From Arachnopeziza araneosa (taxonomy: Eukaryota; Ascomycota; Leotiomycetes; Helotiales; Arachnopezizaceae): 64,000 nt of DNA. The translations under genes and the position numbers were made by a program. The DNA lies in contig QYAI01000209.1 in the NCBI GenBank assembly GCA_003988855.1, positions 45,140 through 109,139 of the forward strand, read 5' to 3'. This document shows, in pieces, positions 11,483 to 24,214 of this stretch. The notes beneath the pieces were generated by a model that saw only the letters and a program-made list of their open reading frames with translations, was not told the origin of the DNA and searched no databases. Numbering within the stretch: the stretch's first letter is position 1; every line of letters starts with the position of its first letter.

Positions 11483-11894
11483 AGTGGAATGGATGGCGGG
11501 CTGGGTGATGGATTGGGTCGCTTCTCTTAATGGCCCACTCTTGGAGGTGTAGACAGTAGTGAAAATCTCTACGTGGGTCGGTTCTTTTCAACGTGTCTTA
11601 GAAAGATATCAAAAACATGTTATCGTATGTGCTGCTATTTAAAGTCGGTTTTTGCTTTCGACTTTGACATGAAACAGGTGCTCATATATGCTACTAATCA
11701 AAGACGATTCTTGCTTTCGACTTTGACATCAAGCAGGGGAAGTTTTTGAATTTTATTATTACTATAATTAACGCCGCGCTTATCAACCCTGAACCACGAA
11801 CAAAATAACTTTTCGGAAACTCAGTACTCCGTTTCTCAGATGCAATGCAGCCAGGATCAAACAGGTTCTGTCCTAATCCAAATCGTTGCTGTCT
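11483..11894. other. intergenic region between convergent genes
   Basis: About 410 bp between the end of the NRPS-like pseudogene and the 3' end of the - strand orphan gene. It contains the two inverted repeat copies at 11600-11740 and an AT-rich stretch at 11745-11775. Nothing else is seen. Confidence 0.7.
11600..11740 (-). repeat. two copies of the ~65-bp repeat, - orientation
   Basis: Read on the minus strand, two adjacent copies contain TGATGTCAAAGTCGAAAGC and CATGTCAAAGTCGAAAGC. These are followed by AAGAATCG...GATTAGTAG and AAAAACCG...AAATAGCAG, the same layout as the + strand copies at 6483-6760. Together the two arrays bracket the decayed FSH/NRPS-like locus in inverted orientation. 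Confidence 0.7.
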
Positions 11895-14800
11895 TTAACT
11901 ATCTGTAGTAGCCATTTCAAACAATCTTCTGGCTGGCTGACTGGATTCTCTGTCCTTCCGTTCCTTCAACAGCGAAACTACTACATCCTTAAAATTCCTA
12001 GAAAGCCGCACCCATTCGAATTCAGGGTTAAGAGCCTTAGCAAACACACGCATGGTAGTAACAGGCACACCTGTAATCTTGCAGACATCTTCAGGGGTGA
12101 TTGAAGCCTCCATCCGAGTGACGAATTCATGTTTGACAACTGCCGAAAATTGAGCGAATCCTGTAGTAGCTGGGTTGACAGCGGTCGACACTATTTCTTT
12201 ACCAGAAGCTTTTGATAGTGCCGAAACCTTCTCTCCAGTTAAGACTTCGTGCACCAAATCCTGATCCAAAGGCTCAATGCCATCTCCAAATTCGCCCTCT
12301 ATGCCAACTTGCCAAGGTACCCGATTTCGCTCCGCATCATTGATTGCTTGTGTCATTAAGCCTTTCTTCTTGGCTTTGGTGGCTTCGTCAATGTCATCTC
12401 CAAGATTCAACTCCAGTAAGCCCTTGAATGCATTGATGTTTTGTACGTGGAGGTTCTTTGGTTTCACGCCCCAAGAATCAGCAATCTCGGCTTGCTTAGT
12501 TAAGAGTTTTTGGCACGAGCTCTGGATTCGATCGGCGTCATCCTCTCGACAAGCCTTAGCAATACTGTCCTTTACCTCACTGAATGCTGCCGAGCGCTTC
12601 GTATATACGGAAGCCGCAATACGATCATCATCGACACGTCGCTTGCCACCTTTTGACATGTGCTTGAGATATTTGATCATTCTCGTGTAACTATCGCTCT
12701 GTTTTTCGAGCTCGTGAGGAATAATGCTAAGTAATCGCTGCGAGACTGCTTTGCGGTCAACCTCTTCTGTGAGCATCCGGGCAAAGATAGTGATGATGGT
12801 TCTGGAATGATCGAGTTGGATGTTTCGAAGCTTGCAGAATTTTATCATCTGAGTTGCTCGATCTGCCTTGAGTTCGTTGGTGTTTTCATTCTTCGTAATA
12901 ACCCTGATGAGAACTTTGTTGAGGAGCTTTTCCAAACTGAACAGGAACTGCTCTCTTGGCCAGCCGCTGTATGGGTACAGGTTCACAACGTGCTCGTACC
13001 AACGCCAATCTGTTTCTGCTGAAGGAACATCAAAGTTGGGGTCCGAAACAAACAGCTGCCAAACCATGCTCATTGGTTTTACGCCGGATCCCGCTGTAGT
13101 CAGAAGATTTCCGAATAGTCCGCGCATCAACTTAGTAACGGTGTCTTCTGCCTTTGAAATAACTGTAGGTGTCGTTGTTCGCATTGCAGCAAGCTTCGTC
13201 ATTGCACCCATCAATAAAGCAGCCATGAGCTGACCAATCTCGGGGGCTCCAGGTTGTAAATCAAATTCTCTTGATGCAGTAGCGTGACTGAGGGTATCTC
13301 TCATAATGATACGTAATGCAGCAATGTGGGATTCGTTGCACTTGTCCATCCAGCGAATCTTGTATGGATTTTCAAGATCGACAAATTCGTCCCAGCAGAC
13401 CCAAGCTAACATCGATCCTATTCCTTTCTCTTGATTCAGGTACGGTAGAGCCAAAATCGGATGAGTGGGTCCATCTTGATGCTTGAGAGGGCCGTCGTGA
13501 GTAGTCTGCGACTGTTCAATGATTATTCCAGCATCAAAACCTTCAAGGAAGAGAACTCTAGAATCAAGGTCGCAACATGGGCTAAAGGTGGTCAGCTCGT
13601 GGTAGAGAGGATATCTAGAATGCTTACCCAACATCAATCGATCTGTCCTTTAGATTACCCAATAGTTGCTTGTAAGGAGTTGTTTCAATATTCAGCAGCA
13701 GCACTCCCATCTCCTCAGCATGAGTTTCAAGAAGCCCTGCCAGATTTTCGAATGTCATCGTTTTTACTGCATCGATATTATTCTGGATGGCAGTCTGGCG
13801 TACAAGTCGTTTCAAGTCGTATGTTCTCTTTGAAGTTGTCTGAGAAGACATCATAGTGCTCAAGTCCATGGTGATTGAACCAACACTTGACTGGATCTGT
13901 TTGGCCACTTTTCGGTATTCTCCAAGCATGTCGGATTTCTTCTTAACCAACTTTGGATCCGATGACTTGTAATCTTTTGTCAGGAATTTGACGTATGCTT
14001 CTCTCATCGGAGCTGTCGCTTGATCGACTTTGGAAGATAATATGGATATCAACTCTTTAGAGAGCTCCGTCAACTCCTTCTGGCTCAATAATGATTGTAG
14101 CTGTGGGACAACAGTTGTGATATCATCTTCTAGATCTTCGATTTGATCAAGGGAAAGTTGCTCAAAGTACTTCTTCAAGTGCTGCGGTTGGACTGTCTCG
14201 CCTGTACTTGGAAGTAGGCATGTATTTACTTCCGTAAGGTTAATTAAACGCCTAGCTCTTAATTCTAGTAGCGAATCAAGAGGATTAGATTCAATGACTT
14301 GAGTAACATCTGCGCCGAAGGATAATCTTGATGCATCGAGGTATTTTCGATTCGCAATACCACGGTAGAAATAATATTTATCAGAAAGCTGAACCAAGAT
14401 TAAAGACTGCGGACCGGCGAGAGCTGTCACTGCATTGACGTTGACGGAGTCTAGGAGCGTTGTAATCTCTGCCTTACTTAGCTCCTTTTCTGTAGCAACC
14501 CGAACAATGAAGAGTCCATTGATTCGCCATGGTGTGGCTATGTTCCTAGCATTGTCTGTCATTGTGTCGTCGACGAGAACAACCACATAATCCAATTGTT
14601 CATAGTAAGATCGCAGTTTATTCTCATTGGTGAATGGCATGTCCGATGGAACGGATCCAGTGGCAAGCAACATTGGACCCTCGAGTCGAGAGCCGAAGAT
14701 ACAAGGCAATAAGATTTTAGATCTATCGCCTCCTGAAATATGATCAGATTGCTGAGGTGAAAAACTTATTCCAGCTCCGAATCTTATCACGTGCATGGAG

Positions 14801-15943
14801 TCTGGCTGAAAGAACGAAGGAAGGGATGTAGAGTAAGTGGCTAGAACTGCAACTCGCTTGGCAGAGATCTCTACAGCATGTGTATCGAAAGCACCAGGGG
14901 TAGTGCTGACGGTCTGTATTGTATCTACGCAGGTCAGCAAGATTGAAAATGCTTCTGCTAGTAAGAATTACCTGGAGTGACTGATGATGAAGCGGGGGGC
15001 AAAGACGGGGTGAAGTTGGCACGTTGGATGGCCTCTTTGAATGATGTACTCGATAATGACGCTCCAGTGCACATTTTTGCTGCATCTGTACTCGGGGTTG
15101 GTAGTATCGAGCAGACAATGGTATCTCTCTGGCGCTTGATTACCAACGGTGAGCAAATCGTAGCGTCTCCAATCGAGGCTGAATCAAGAGGAACCGGGAC
15201 AATGTACAAGACCTGGAGGAATAATCTTTAGTCTTTATATCAAACCAAAGGGGGCTTTTCAAAAACGAAATTACCTTATCCGCATGATTGGCGATGAGAA
15301 CGACCGGATTGTGCTCTTGATACTTCGTTAGTTTGGTATAAGAGTATCCAGAAACAAAAATGACATATTCTTTCTCTGCCAGCATTTCATCGTCGAATTT
15401 GAAGTGATGCAGAAGATCACCCTTTTCATTGATATCCCCACTATGTTTAATACCTGGAAAGGTATTTGTTGCACTATAGCAGCTGGTAGTATTTCCTTCT
15501 TCGGCCATGCATAGGTCATAGTACGTCGGTTTTCTGGCAGAGACGGCGAATATTGTAATCTTGTCAAACGCAAGGGGTACTGTGAATGTAGCAGCTGGAA
15601 GTTGTTGAATAATATATCCATCGTTGAAAAGGCCTGTTGCTTCAAGTCAGCTAAACCAGCAAATGTGTTTCAACGGCCAAGACATACCGAGATAGTGCTG
15701 AAACGCTAACATCCGGGTTTGAAGCGTCTCTCCAAGCTCACCTAGATCCAACGCCTTGAAGAAGTAGTCATCTTTGTAAGAAGAGATGTCGATTTCAGTG
15801 ATATCATTCTTGGCACGGTAGAGAAGGATACGTTCAGGGCTGAATGGATGGGCTGAGCCTTCAGGAAGGTCTTGGAGGATGGCTCGAATTTGAGCCTTTG
15901 TTGTGGCCAGAGGATCAAAGAAAACCTTCGTAATGTTTTCCAT
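11895..15943 (-). CDS. large protein of unknown family, 1279 aa
   Basis: Five exons in reading order: 15943-15688, 15633-15275, 15212-14972, 14924-13628 and 13581-11895. The introns are 54, 62, 47 and 46 bp, all GT-AG. Phases agree at every junction, giving 1279 residues and a TAA at 11895-11897. I do not recognise the family. No signal peptide, membrane segment or catalytic signature is evident. The N-terminal 430 residues look like mixed alpha/beta sequence. Roughly 500-700 is helical and charged, and the rest is helical and Lys/Glu-rich, with a Ser/Thr-rich stretch near 265-280. Perfect phasing over five exons and long uninterrupted frames argue for a real, maintained gene. The 3' end faces the decayed NRPS-like locus about 400 bp away; nothing ties the two functionally. 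Confidence 0.8.
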
Positions 15944-17342
15944 AATTAATTGACCAAGCGGCCTGAGCTCTGCTGTGTGATGAGAATGTCTGAGGAAGAA
16001 CTGTGGTGGGTGGAGGCTGCGCCTTATGTGAGAAATACTTCAAGATGACTAGGCGGTGAGTCACGCCGGATTCATGAAGGTGAATTTCAGGTACTTGGTG
16101 AGGAGCTGGAAGCGAACACGTCTGTGTGGGTTAAAATTATCATGAAAAGAAAAAGATTATTGAGATGTTGAGTGTTGCGTCGAAGAGGAAGAAGAGGGCG
16201 AGTAGAAACTGGTCGTTTGCACAGAGGGATAGTGGTTTCTCGTTTCACCAAACAACGTCACGACATAATGTGCTGGAATGTGATACCAGAAGAAAATTTG
16301 GTTGAACTTCCACCTTTTGAATTTGGTATTTCTTATTTCAACAAGGTTTTCCTTACAAGTTGTATCAAAATAATACCCAAATACGACCTCGAATCTGCTC
16401 TGCTTCGCCTTTGCGTCAACCCCAAATCCCACCAAAACCCGCTTCAGCTACAACTCGAAGCCACAGCCTCCTTCCTTCAATGAGCCATACTGTGTAGTAT
16501 AAGCCAAAGTTATCTTCATTCTTGCATATAATGTGTTGGTATATTTTTGTCGATTTTTCTTTCTCATCTTGTTGTTATTCTTTAAAAACCTACCGTTTGG
16601 AAAGGTGGTATTGAACCGGTCTACTCACCATCAGATTAATTGATCCGCCTTAGGTAATAGAAGTCAACTCTGTTCCCTGTATAAGTTTATCTAGACATCG
16701 TTCATTTACTTGTTACCGTTTCGTGTCTTTGCATCACGATTTCCATACGTCTAAATAGCTGCTAAAACCTAGCATAATCTCTTCAAAGTTCTTAAAACCG
16801 AGTAATGTATGCTTCTTTTTCAGGCGTAAGATAATTGATTATTGGAGTCCTTGTGCGACCTGCAATTCTCTCCTTGTTAACTTCCAGCTGCCAATGACTG
16901 ATCAGACCAGCAACTTTCTACTTAAAATCTTAAAATCTTCTCGTGACAATGCTCCACTGTCCAGGAACGCTGGGGCCATTCTACCGAGAATTTCAGTGCA
17001 TAGCTTTAACTCGGGAGACAATTTGTTCATATGGAGAGAAAGGTATGTTATTTGCTCATCGTTTCAATTTCATCCGGATAAATGACAGTCTAGAGCCGCC
17101 GGAAGGCACAACAAATTCTTGGAGAGTAATCAGTACACCATAAATTGTTCTTTGGCGATCATTGCTTCACAAGAGTCGCCTTCTTAGATAGGATAGAATC
17201 AAAACTAAAGAATGGGGAGAAAGGGCAAGTGGTATTTGATTCGCTAATAAGCATAACATCCCATTTCGTTTGTACCATCAGGAAAGATCCTGAACCAATG
17301 CTGTAATAACGCCGTAATACGCACACACACGACTTACATATT
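15944..17342. other. intergenic region, no gene supported
   Basis: About 1.4 kb between the orphan gene start and the 3' end of the LAM-type gene. It is AT-rich from about 16500. Short frames near 16172-16483 and 16894-17143 show no coding features. The orphan gene's promoter should lie at the left end. Confidence 0.6.
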
Positions 17343-20300
17343 CTAAGTCTTCGCCTCATTCAAGGATTCTTTGGATCTCTCGGTCTCTTCTTTCACCAAG
17401 TTATGAAACCCCTTTTCTTTGGTCTTCTCGTTCTTTGCCTTTGACTTCTCGACACTTTTCTTCAAAAGCCTTAGCTTCTCCTCCGTAACTTTGATAGCAT
17501 GGTCTACTTCTCTTTCCACCATCCTCTCGTCCTTTAATCGTCCAGTTAATTCCCGTTCCTCGAGTGGCATCTTCCCAACATCTCTCAATCGATCCATGCC
17601 AACACGATCCTCCAGCCAATCCCACAAATCACTTTCTTCTCTACGCCATATCTCCTCGTAAGCAGCGACTCTTTCCGGAGTTCCAAGGAATGGTAAGCCA
17701 AGGTCACCTCTCCCGATGCCTCGATTCGTAAAGCCGAAGCGGAACCACGAGGCCACAAGGAGCCCTACAAGAAGTCCGTACATCATGTTCCCGGTAAGAA
17801 GTGGTTTGATAATATCTACCAACGGCCCCAGTACGGGATGCAAGGGTTCGAGTAATCCCCAGTTTTCCACGGCTGGTTTGGAGTCCGCGGCACCATCAGT
17901 GGCTTTCCCAATGCTTCTCGCCTCACGTCCTTTACGGCCCTTTTTCTTGATTTTACCGCCAGTCGCGGTAGCTGTGCCACGGCGAGAAGATACGGCAGCT
18001 TTGAGCGATGCAATGATATCTTTCGCGTACTGGACTTGGCCATCGTTGGCACCTTTTTCGATAGGCCCTTGAAAAATCAGCGTGCATCTTGAACAAGATT
18101 GGTTTACATACCTTTGAGCCAGCTCTTCCCTGTCCACTCAACCATGCAGTTAATCACCAACCTTGTTGTATTGCCTTCACCCCACATCAGACAGTACTTC
18201 GTCTTGGTACTGAACACATTTCCACTCGGCACATCGGGAGTGGCAGTGGAAATTGAGACCGATATTGCTTTATCATAGTCTAGGGAATCGAGGGTCTCTG
18301 TGCAAACACATTTGGTTTGTCTTGGACCAATTGACCCATTTAATGGCTTGATGTAAGAGTAATTCCGTACTTTATTGTCAAGCCCAAGAGGTTTCTTGGC
18401 ATTCTCTTCCATCGTCAAATCAAAACATTTCGCTTCTTGAGTGAGCCAATTTCGCATCCAAGTGATTGATGCAGGGCCAAACATGAGACTGTAGATCTTC
18501 CCCAGCGGCGCAGAAATAGTTTCATCAGCAAGGACTTTGGTGTAATGGCTATCTTGATCAATACATTCGGTAGGAGCATGTGTCGCCGGCCCAGGAAAGT
18601 CGCCAGATGGAGGTGAAGGTCCATCTTCCTTGGCCTTCTCAACAGGTGCTCCATTTGCAACAATCGCGGCCGAGGGTTTTCTCGGAATAACCTTCTCAGC
18701 GATGTCGCTTCCAGCGACACTTCCCTCGGCTTGTGTAAAGCTCATACCATCCTCATCATCCTCGTCTTCATCATAGATTTCATCACCGTCCTCGCCATCA
18801 CTCTCATCATCAGAACCACTTTGGCTACCTGGAACTGGATTGCCATCATCCTTTTCTGTCTTATCCCCCCCTCCGGTTTCTTCAATTCGTACTCCATTCA
18901 ATGAACTTCGCAGACTGGGGTGGCCAAGCTTCCAAATCCCAACAATCAAATCATAAGTAGAATCTCGACTAGTAAAGCTGGCAAAAACGTTTTTCGCATG
19001 TAACGTGGATATCATCAAACCATTCTTGAACACCAAAGCCGTACTCCGCTTCTCAACAGAGACGATCTCATCAAAACTCATAACCAAGGTTGTAACCCAG
19101 CCAAAGATATTACTGCTAAAACAAAGGTGTCCTTCGGAGACATATAAACGACCGTGAGCCAGAATTTCCCGTTGCAACGCGCAACTATAGTCTTCTATCA
19201 GATAATCATCATCGGGTACACTTCGAAAAAGTTGGTGAAAATCTCGATTTCTCTTCTTGCTTGCGACAGCAAAACCAGTGATCTTGGGCGTGCCGTGGGA
19301 CGGATTAGCAATGGACGTATTAGCAGCTGCGATCGCTGCCCCAATTGTTGTTCCTGTAGCTGCTGAACTCCCTCGCTTCCTTCTGCTCCCAATTGCACTT
19401 CGAATGCTACCACTTCGATGTATGCCACTCTTTCCTTCGAATACGCTACCATTAGGAGGAGTCTGGTCACCATAGACTGATCGAGGTCGAACCAATGGCT
19501 GACTATCGTGCTCATTCGATGCTGTACTGTGCTCCCCATTATCAAGAAATAAAGACGACATTGTGGGTGTCTTGCCAGTGTCGTCGGCCGTTGATTCTGA
19601 CCGCCCCCTCGTCCCCTCAGGGAAATTCATGCCCGTAGGAGTATTAGTTCCAGTACTGTTTTCGGAGATTCCAAGAGCACTCAAGCTAAGGTCGCCCATC
19701 CCCAATGTTTTCACTGCAAGCTCTTTTTCTTCTGCTAGACCTTCAGGTTCTGCCTTCTCAGCAAATGTCTCAACCGTGGGACTCTCAACTTCCTTAGGCT
19801 CAGGAGTGCCGCTCTTGCTCTTATTCCCTCCAGGTGCAACGGATGTGTTGGCTATCGTGTTGCTGAGGGTGTTTGCTGCATTTTGTGCTGCAGAGAATAC
19901 CGACGAGAAGAAACCTCCATTGCCGGGAGTTGTTGAGCCGTTTTCAGGGGTCGGGGTTAATGGGGCAGATGTGATATTTGACAGCTTGCTTGGCCCCAGT
20001 GTGCCAGACCCTGATCGTATTCTTCTGTGCGAGATCATATTTCCTGATGCAGAAGTGATAACATTTGGATTCGTAGCAACTGGTTCCGGTGTACCGCGTT
20101 CTCGATTGTTCGAAAAGACTGGAGAGCTGGTGTCTGTTGGTGTAGGAGGGGTGTTTACGATGATGGGAGCAGGGCCATCAGAAGGTGGAGTTCGAGGCGT
20201 GGCATTCGTATCTATTGTTTGTATTTTTGCTGTCTTTGGACGCTCGGGGGAGGAGACAGGGAGAGGAGGTACTGGTGGGGGAGGTGGTTGCCTATCAGGA

Positions 20301-21455
20301 AATATGGATCCTATTCTTGACGCGACGCTGCCTCGTCTTCCATCAGTCGAAGCCTTTTCCTTGACACTTCCAACCCCAACCCCACCCCCACCAGCCTTCC
20401 GCTCCGGACTGATATTTGGACTTGATCCTCGCCGCGGTTTGAAAGCGTCTTTGATTCTGCCGACTGGCGAGGGTGAGCGTTTCTCGGATTCGTTCGAGGG
20501 GGCGCGGAGTGTCTTCTTGGTGGCCTCTGTGGATGAATCTGTTCCAGCCAGGGTGTCGGCTGAGACAGAGAAGGTCGAGGCTCGAGAGATGTGGGAAACG
20601 TCGAATTGAGTGTCCGCCACGATCACGTCGGGGAGGGTAGTTGAGTGAATGAGAGGAGAAGACGTTGTGAGATATCCAACGTGTGAGGGATGCGTTGATA
20701 AAGGAGGAGTAGTCTCGCGACTAAATTGTGGAGTTGTTAGAAACACAGCCGAATCCCAAAATCATCTAAACTGGGAAGATTTTGTATGCAACGAAAGGAG
20801 AATTAGGGACAAGAACGCGAAGCTCTTCAGCGGAGCAGGCATAAACCTTGAAATGTCTGGGGACGCAGTGGTGTGGGATAATTGGAAGTTCGTCAGTGTC
20901 GCGGCCTGAAGACCGGCGGCGGCGAGGAAGAAGCAAGCTTCCGACCAGAGCTTCGCTTCAGTGGCTGAAGCCTCTGCAGCGCAACACTCCACATTTGAAC
21001 ACCACAGCATCAATGCTACCCCAAGACACCGGCGGATGTATATACGGAGAAAACCAAGGGCCAACTTACGATTCAGGTTCGGAATCATAGGTAATCAGAC
21101 TACTCCCATCTCCATCGAATTGCTTGATGCTGGTCGCGTCATCATCCAACGTTCCTCTGTCTGCGACGCTCCGCCCTCGAGCTGCTTCTTCGCTGGCTCG
21201 CTGCTCCTCTTCCTTCTCCTGTCTCTTCTGTCGTCGTTTTGATCCTATGCTGCGCCCAACGAGCTTCTTGATACCATTGGATTCGCCGTCGTCCTGGCTA
21301 CTTTTCAGCCTCTCGATTGCACTCTCCAACGACGCCCGGACGTTGTCGCTACCAGAACTTCGCACGGAATTGCCTGCAGATGTGCCTTTCCTGCTACGCC
21401 CTTTGGAGAACATCGTAGCAATTCCACTCTTGGGCGGCGACTCTGATCTATCCAT
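17343..21455 (-). CDS. GRAM/VASt sterol-transfer protein (LAM/Ltc family)
   Basis: Three exons: 21455-21070, 20720-18112 and 18067-17343, giving 1239 residues. The first junction joins TYDSEPE to SRETTPPLSTHPSH in phase across a 349-bp intron, long for this genome; the second intron is 44 bp. The N-terminal 600 residues are Ser/Pro-rich and basic, probably disordered. A GRAM domain lies at about 617-730 (DFHQLFRSVPDDDYLIEDYSCAL, FGWVTTLVMSFDEI). An acidic linker follows, then a VASt (StART-like) domain at about 847-1000, one TM segment near 1095-1115 (YGLLVGLLVASWF) and a charged coiled coil at the end. In yeast, LAM/Ltc proteins sit in the ER at contacts with plasma membrane or mitochondria and move sterols. 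The family call is firm; the exact paralog is not settled. Confidence 0.88.
20721..21069 (-). other. long first intron of the LAM-type gene
   Basis: GTAAGT donor at 21069 and TTTAG acceptor at 20721, read on the minus strand. At 349 bp it is six to eight times longer than most introns here. An alternative reading starts the protein at an ATG inside it (20746). That would lose the conserved acidic end of exon 1, so the spliced form is preferred. Confidence 0.65.
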
Positions 21456-22060
21456 CGGGAGAGCTACCAGATACAGAAGCTATGGCCTCAAGGTGACGAG
21501 GGGTAGATAGCGCTCATGGGTTCGCGGATGGAAACAAAATAATGGCTCGAGGTTAGTGAATCGCAACAGTAGATTCTTGTAATCATCTAGAGCGGTTGAA
21601 GACTTGCTGCTCCTATCTTACACCTCCCGCTGGTAAGTACGTATCCGCGGCTGTCACCGAGCTTGATAGGGGACGCTGGAATAGTTTGATGCCATCAACT
21701 GAGTCTATCGATATTTGGGGACTGCTCGCAGATGGATGGTGGGGAGATATGTTCTTAAATTCTTCTTTAGTTGTGTAGAAATGTGAAGAGAGGTGATAGA
21801 CGTCAAGTTGCCATCTCATCTACCAGCCGCATTCTCGCCCTCTTTCCCCATTGAGCACTCACGAAGCGAAGCATCGCAACGTCATTGGCCCGCAAATTGC
21901 TCTGCTAGCTCCAATGTTTAAGTGTGGCCTCAGGAACAGTGAGGCACGAGGCTGTAATGAGTCCCACATCAACTTGTCTCTCATAGCAAACCATGATACA
22001 GATTTCACGCACACTATGATACAGCCATAGGATTCTTCAGTTGATCTTACATATTTCAAA
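21456..22060. promoter_or_regulatory. divergent promoter region between LAM-type and MIT genes
   Basis: A 605-bp region between two genes that point away from each other, so it must hold both promoters. No TATA box or clear operator is visible. Confidence 0.5.
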
Positions 22061-23650
22061 ATGGAGTCCGCAGCACTGACTTTGGTATGGAGTGAGCCCA
22101 GCCTCTTGTACTACAGGCTAACACCCCCTTAGGCATACGACCATGCTCGAGCTGCTTCTGTAGCTACGCAAAGCTCAGATACAACAGTTGCGATAAACGA
22201 ACATGCTCTCGCGGCTGGAGAGTTCTCGAAGGCGGCGTCTGGGACAAGCAGTGCCGAAGCTTTGCGAACACTCAAGCTCTTAGAACAACATCACCAGAAG
22301 CTGTCCGAACTCTTGCGATTTCCTTCCGAGAATCTACCTTCTACCATAACCGAGCCAGAAGTACAAGCAGCGGCGGAAAAGCCTCTTTCTACCTCTGCTG
22401 CTGTTGCAGAGTTACGGGCGTCGAAATCCGACTTGGGGCCTCGATCGTCTTCTCCCCTCCGAAATCCGCCAAGCCTCCTCCACCCAAGACGTCTGCCACC
22501 TCGAGATTTGAGCTCTTCTATTGCGAGTAATCTTGCATCTGCGAGAGGCATACGTGCAAATTATACAAGACAACCTCTCTCTCCAAGTGTGTCAACACAC
22601 CAAGCCCCTGGCAGCTTAGAAGCCTTACCTCGGAAAGATGGCAAACGTGCAAAGGTTCAAAGCATACCAGAACACTCACAACCAAGTTGGGTCCCACCCG
22701 CTCATGCAAGTCCAAGAAAAGTGGAAGCAGTGTCCTCCAAGCCTGTTGCGCCAATAGATCAACCTCAGGCAAGCAACGATGAGGGCTTTTCTCGGTTCTA
22801 CAATACATTTGAGAACATCCTGTCCAGACTCTCTGCCCCTCTTGCATTCGCTGGTCTTCCATTGATCACTGAAGAAAGCCCAGATATCCCAGTTTCCGAG
22901 CCTGCGACGTCGACGAAGCGTAGTTCCTCGAGAGCCAGTAAAGAACGAAGTGGATCGGACCCTGACCTGACAAAATACATCTCTCGTGCAGCTCTTCGAG
23001 CATCAGCGCGTGATGGTCAATCTGGAAATGACTCCTTCTACGTTGTTCCTGCTACTGGGCACACCGTATCGTACGCACATATACTCTCATTTGACCAAAA
23101 GGAAAAGCGTCGGATGGCAGCCTCCATACATTCAGAGAATCCTGACCTATTTGCCGACCCAGGTGAAGAAGATGATTTCGTCGACGCAAGAGAAACACCG
23201 ATGCCAACTTCACCCCGTCTTTCTCGAGGTAATAGCAGAAAGGTGAGCGGCAGAGACTTGGAGAATAAGGTTGAAGAACTGGACACGGAGAACAAGAGTC
23301 TTAAGATTTGCATCGATAAACTATCCAAACGGCTGCACGCGTTTGAGATGTCAGCACAGCAGAATAGTATGGCATTAGCAGAAAGTATGAGGCTCATGCG
23401 GGACCTGAGTCCGGCCAGGGGTGCCGGAGGTGAGGAAGAGGGATTGAAGAGACGAGTGCTCGAATTGGAGGAGCACGCTCAATTAAGTGTAATGGAGGTT
23501 GAGCGGCTTGGTAAAGAGAACGAGAAGTTGAAAAGTGTTGTTCAGAGGTACAGAGAGAGATGGGAGAAGTTGAAGGAGGGCGCAAAGATAAGGAGAGAGG
23601 GGAGTGAAGCAGGCAATGGGAAGGATGGGCAGAGCTCCAATGTGAAATGA
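22061..23650 (+). CDS. MIT-like domain coiled-coil protein
   Basis: Exon 1 is only 24 coding bases (22061-22084, MESAALTL). A 48-bp intron (22085-22132) follows, then exon 2 to a TGA at 23648-23650, giving 513 residues. Residues 1-75 form a helical hairpin like MIT domains (AYDHARAASVATQSSDTTVA, then a helix ending KLLEQHHQKLSELL), which bind ESCRT-III tails in other proteins. The middle (80-330) is Ser/Pro-rich and probably disordered. Residues 345-500 are a charged coiled coil (KVEELDTENKSLKICIDKLS, RVLELEEHAQLSVMEVERL). It may act as an adaptor in endosomal or vacuolar trafficking. The MIT call is by pattern only. Without the tiny first exon an annotator would start the protein too late. 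Confidence 0.7.
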
Positions 23651-23866
23651 AGTGGAGATTCTGCTTTAGGTAGATACTTTACTTGCTGATGCATCAACTT
23701 ACTATTTCAAGCTGCTTGCGATGTCGCTTGCACAGCAATTCAACCTGACATCCCAAACATACCAGTTTCCGACCTTTTTGCCCTGATTGTTTCGTGACAC
23801 TAATCTTATAGGGAAGGAGTTGAAATCTTACATCTCAGCTCTCACTACTAGGGCATAGAAATAATT

Positions 23867-24100
23867 CGTAGCACGCTTCTATATTTCAAATCATGAAACA
23901 AATGTCTGCGCAAATATATATAACATTTTAAAAGTATTAAGTCATTGTCTATGTTGCATTTTTAAAGACTCTATCTTCAGAATTGTTTTGAATTTCGAAT
24001 TCGCTATGCGACAATCAGAGTGTTTTGAATGTCGAATCTGGTATGCGACAGTCAGCCACGAATTAGTGCAACGCCTGGTGTCACATCGAACTGGTCCGAG
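23867..24100 (+). repeat. dispersed repeat family, copy A
   Basis: About 230 bp that matches 39914-40125 along most of its length. Shared landmarks in order are GCGCTTCTA-ATTTCAA, TTTTAAAAGTA, AAAGACTCT, CTTC(A/G)GAA(T/C)TGTTTTGAAT, TATGCGACAATCA and CCACGAATTAGTGCAAC. It contains two copies of a 38-bp monomer of the form TGTTTTGAATGTCGAAT followed by TGCGACA. The same monomer, in opposite orientation, builds the array at 47334-47830. It has no coding capacity and lies just beyond the esterase stop codon. Confidence 0.8.
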
Positions 24101-24214
24101 TAAAGCAAGCTTGTGTATACGAGTGGAGGAAAGAAGATTCTTGGGATACGTATTTTGGATTTGTATATGATTACCAACGGTTTATACCTATCTTTCCACT
24201 CTTGACTACCTGCC

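Noticed and set aside
19563..20609. 348-codon + strand open frame opposite the LAM-type gene
   Set aside because: It is antisense to the Ser/Pro-rich part of a clearly coding gene, whose codon bias keeps the opposite frame open. It has no family features.
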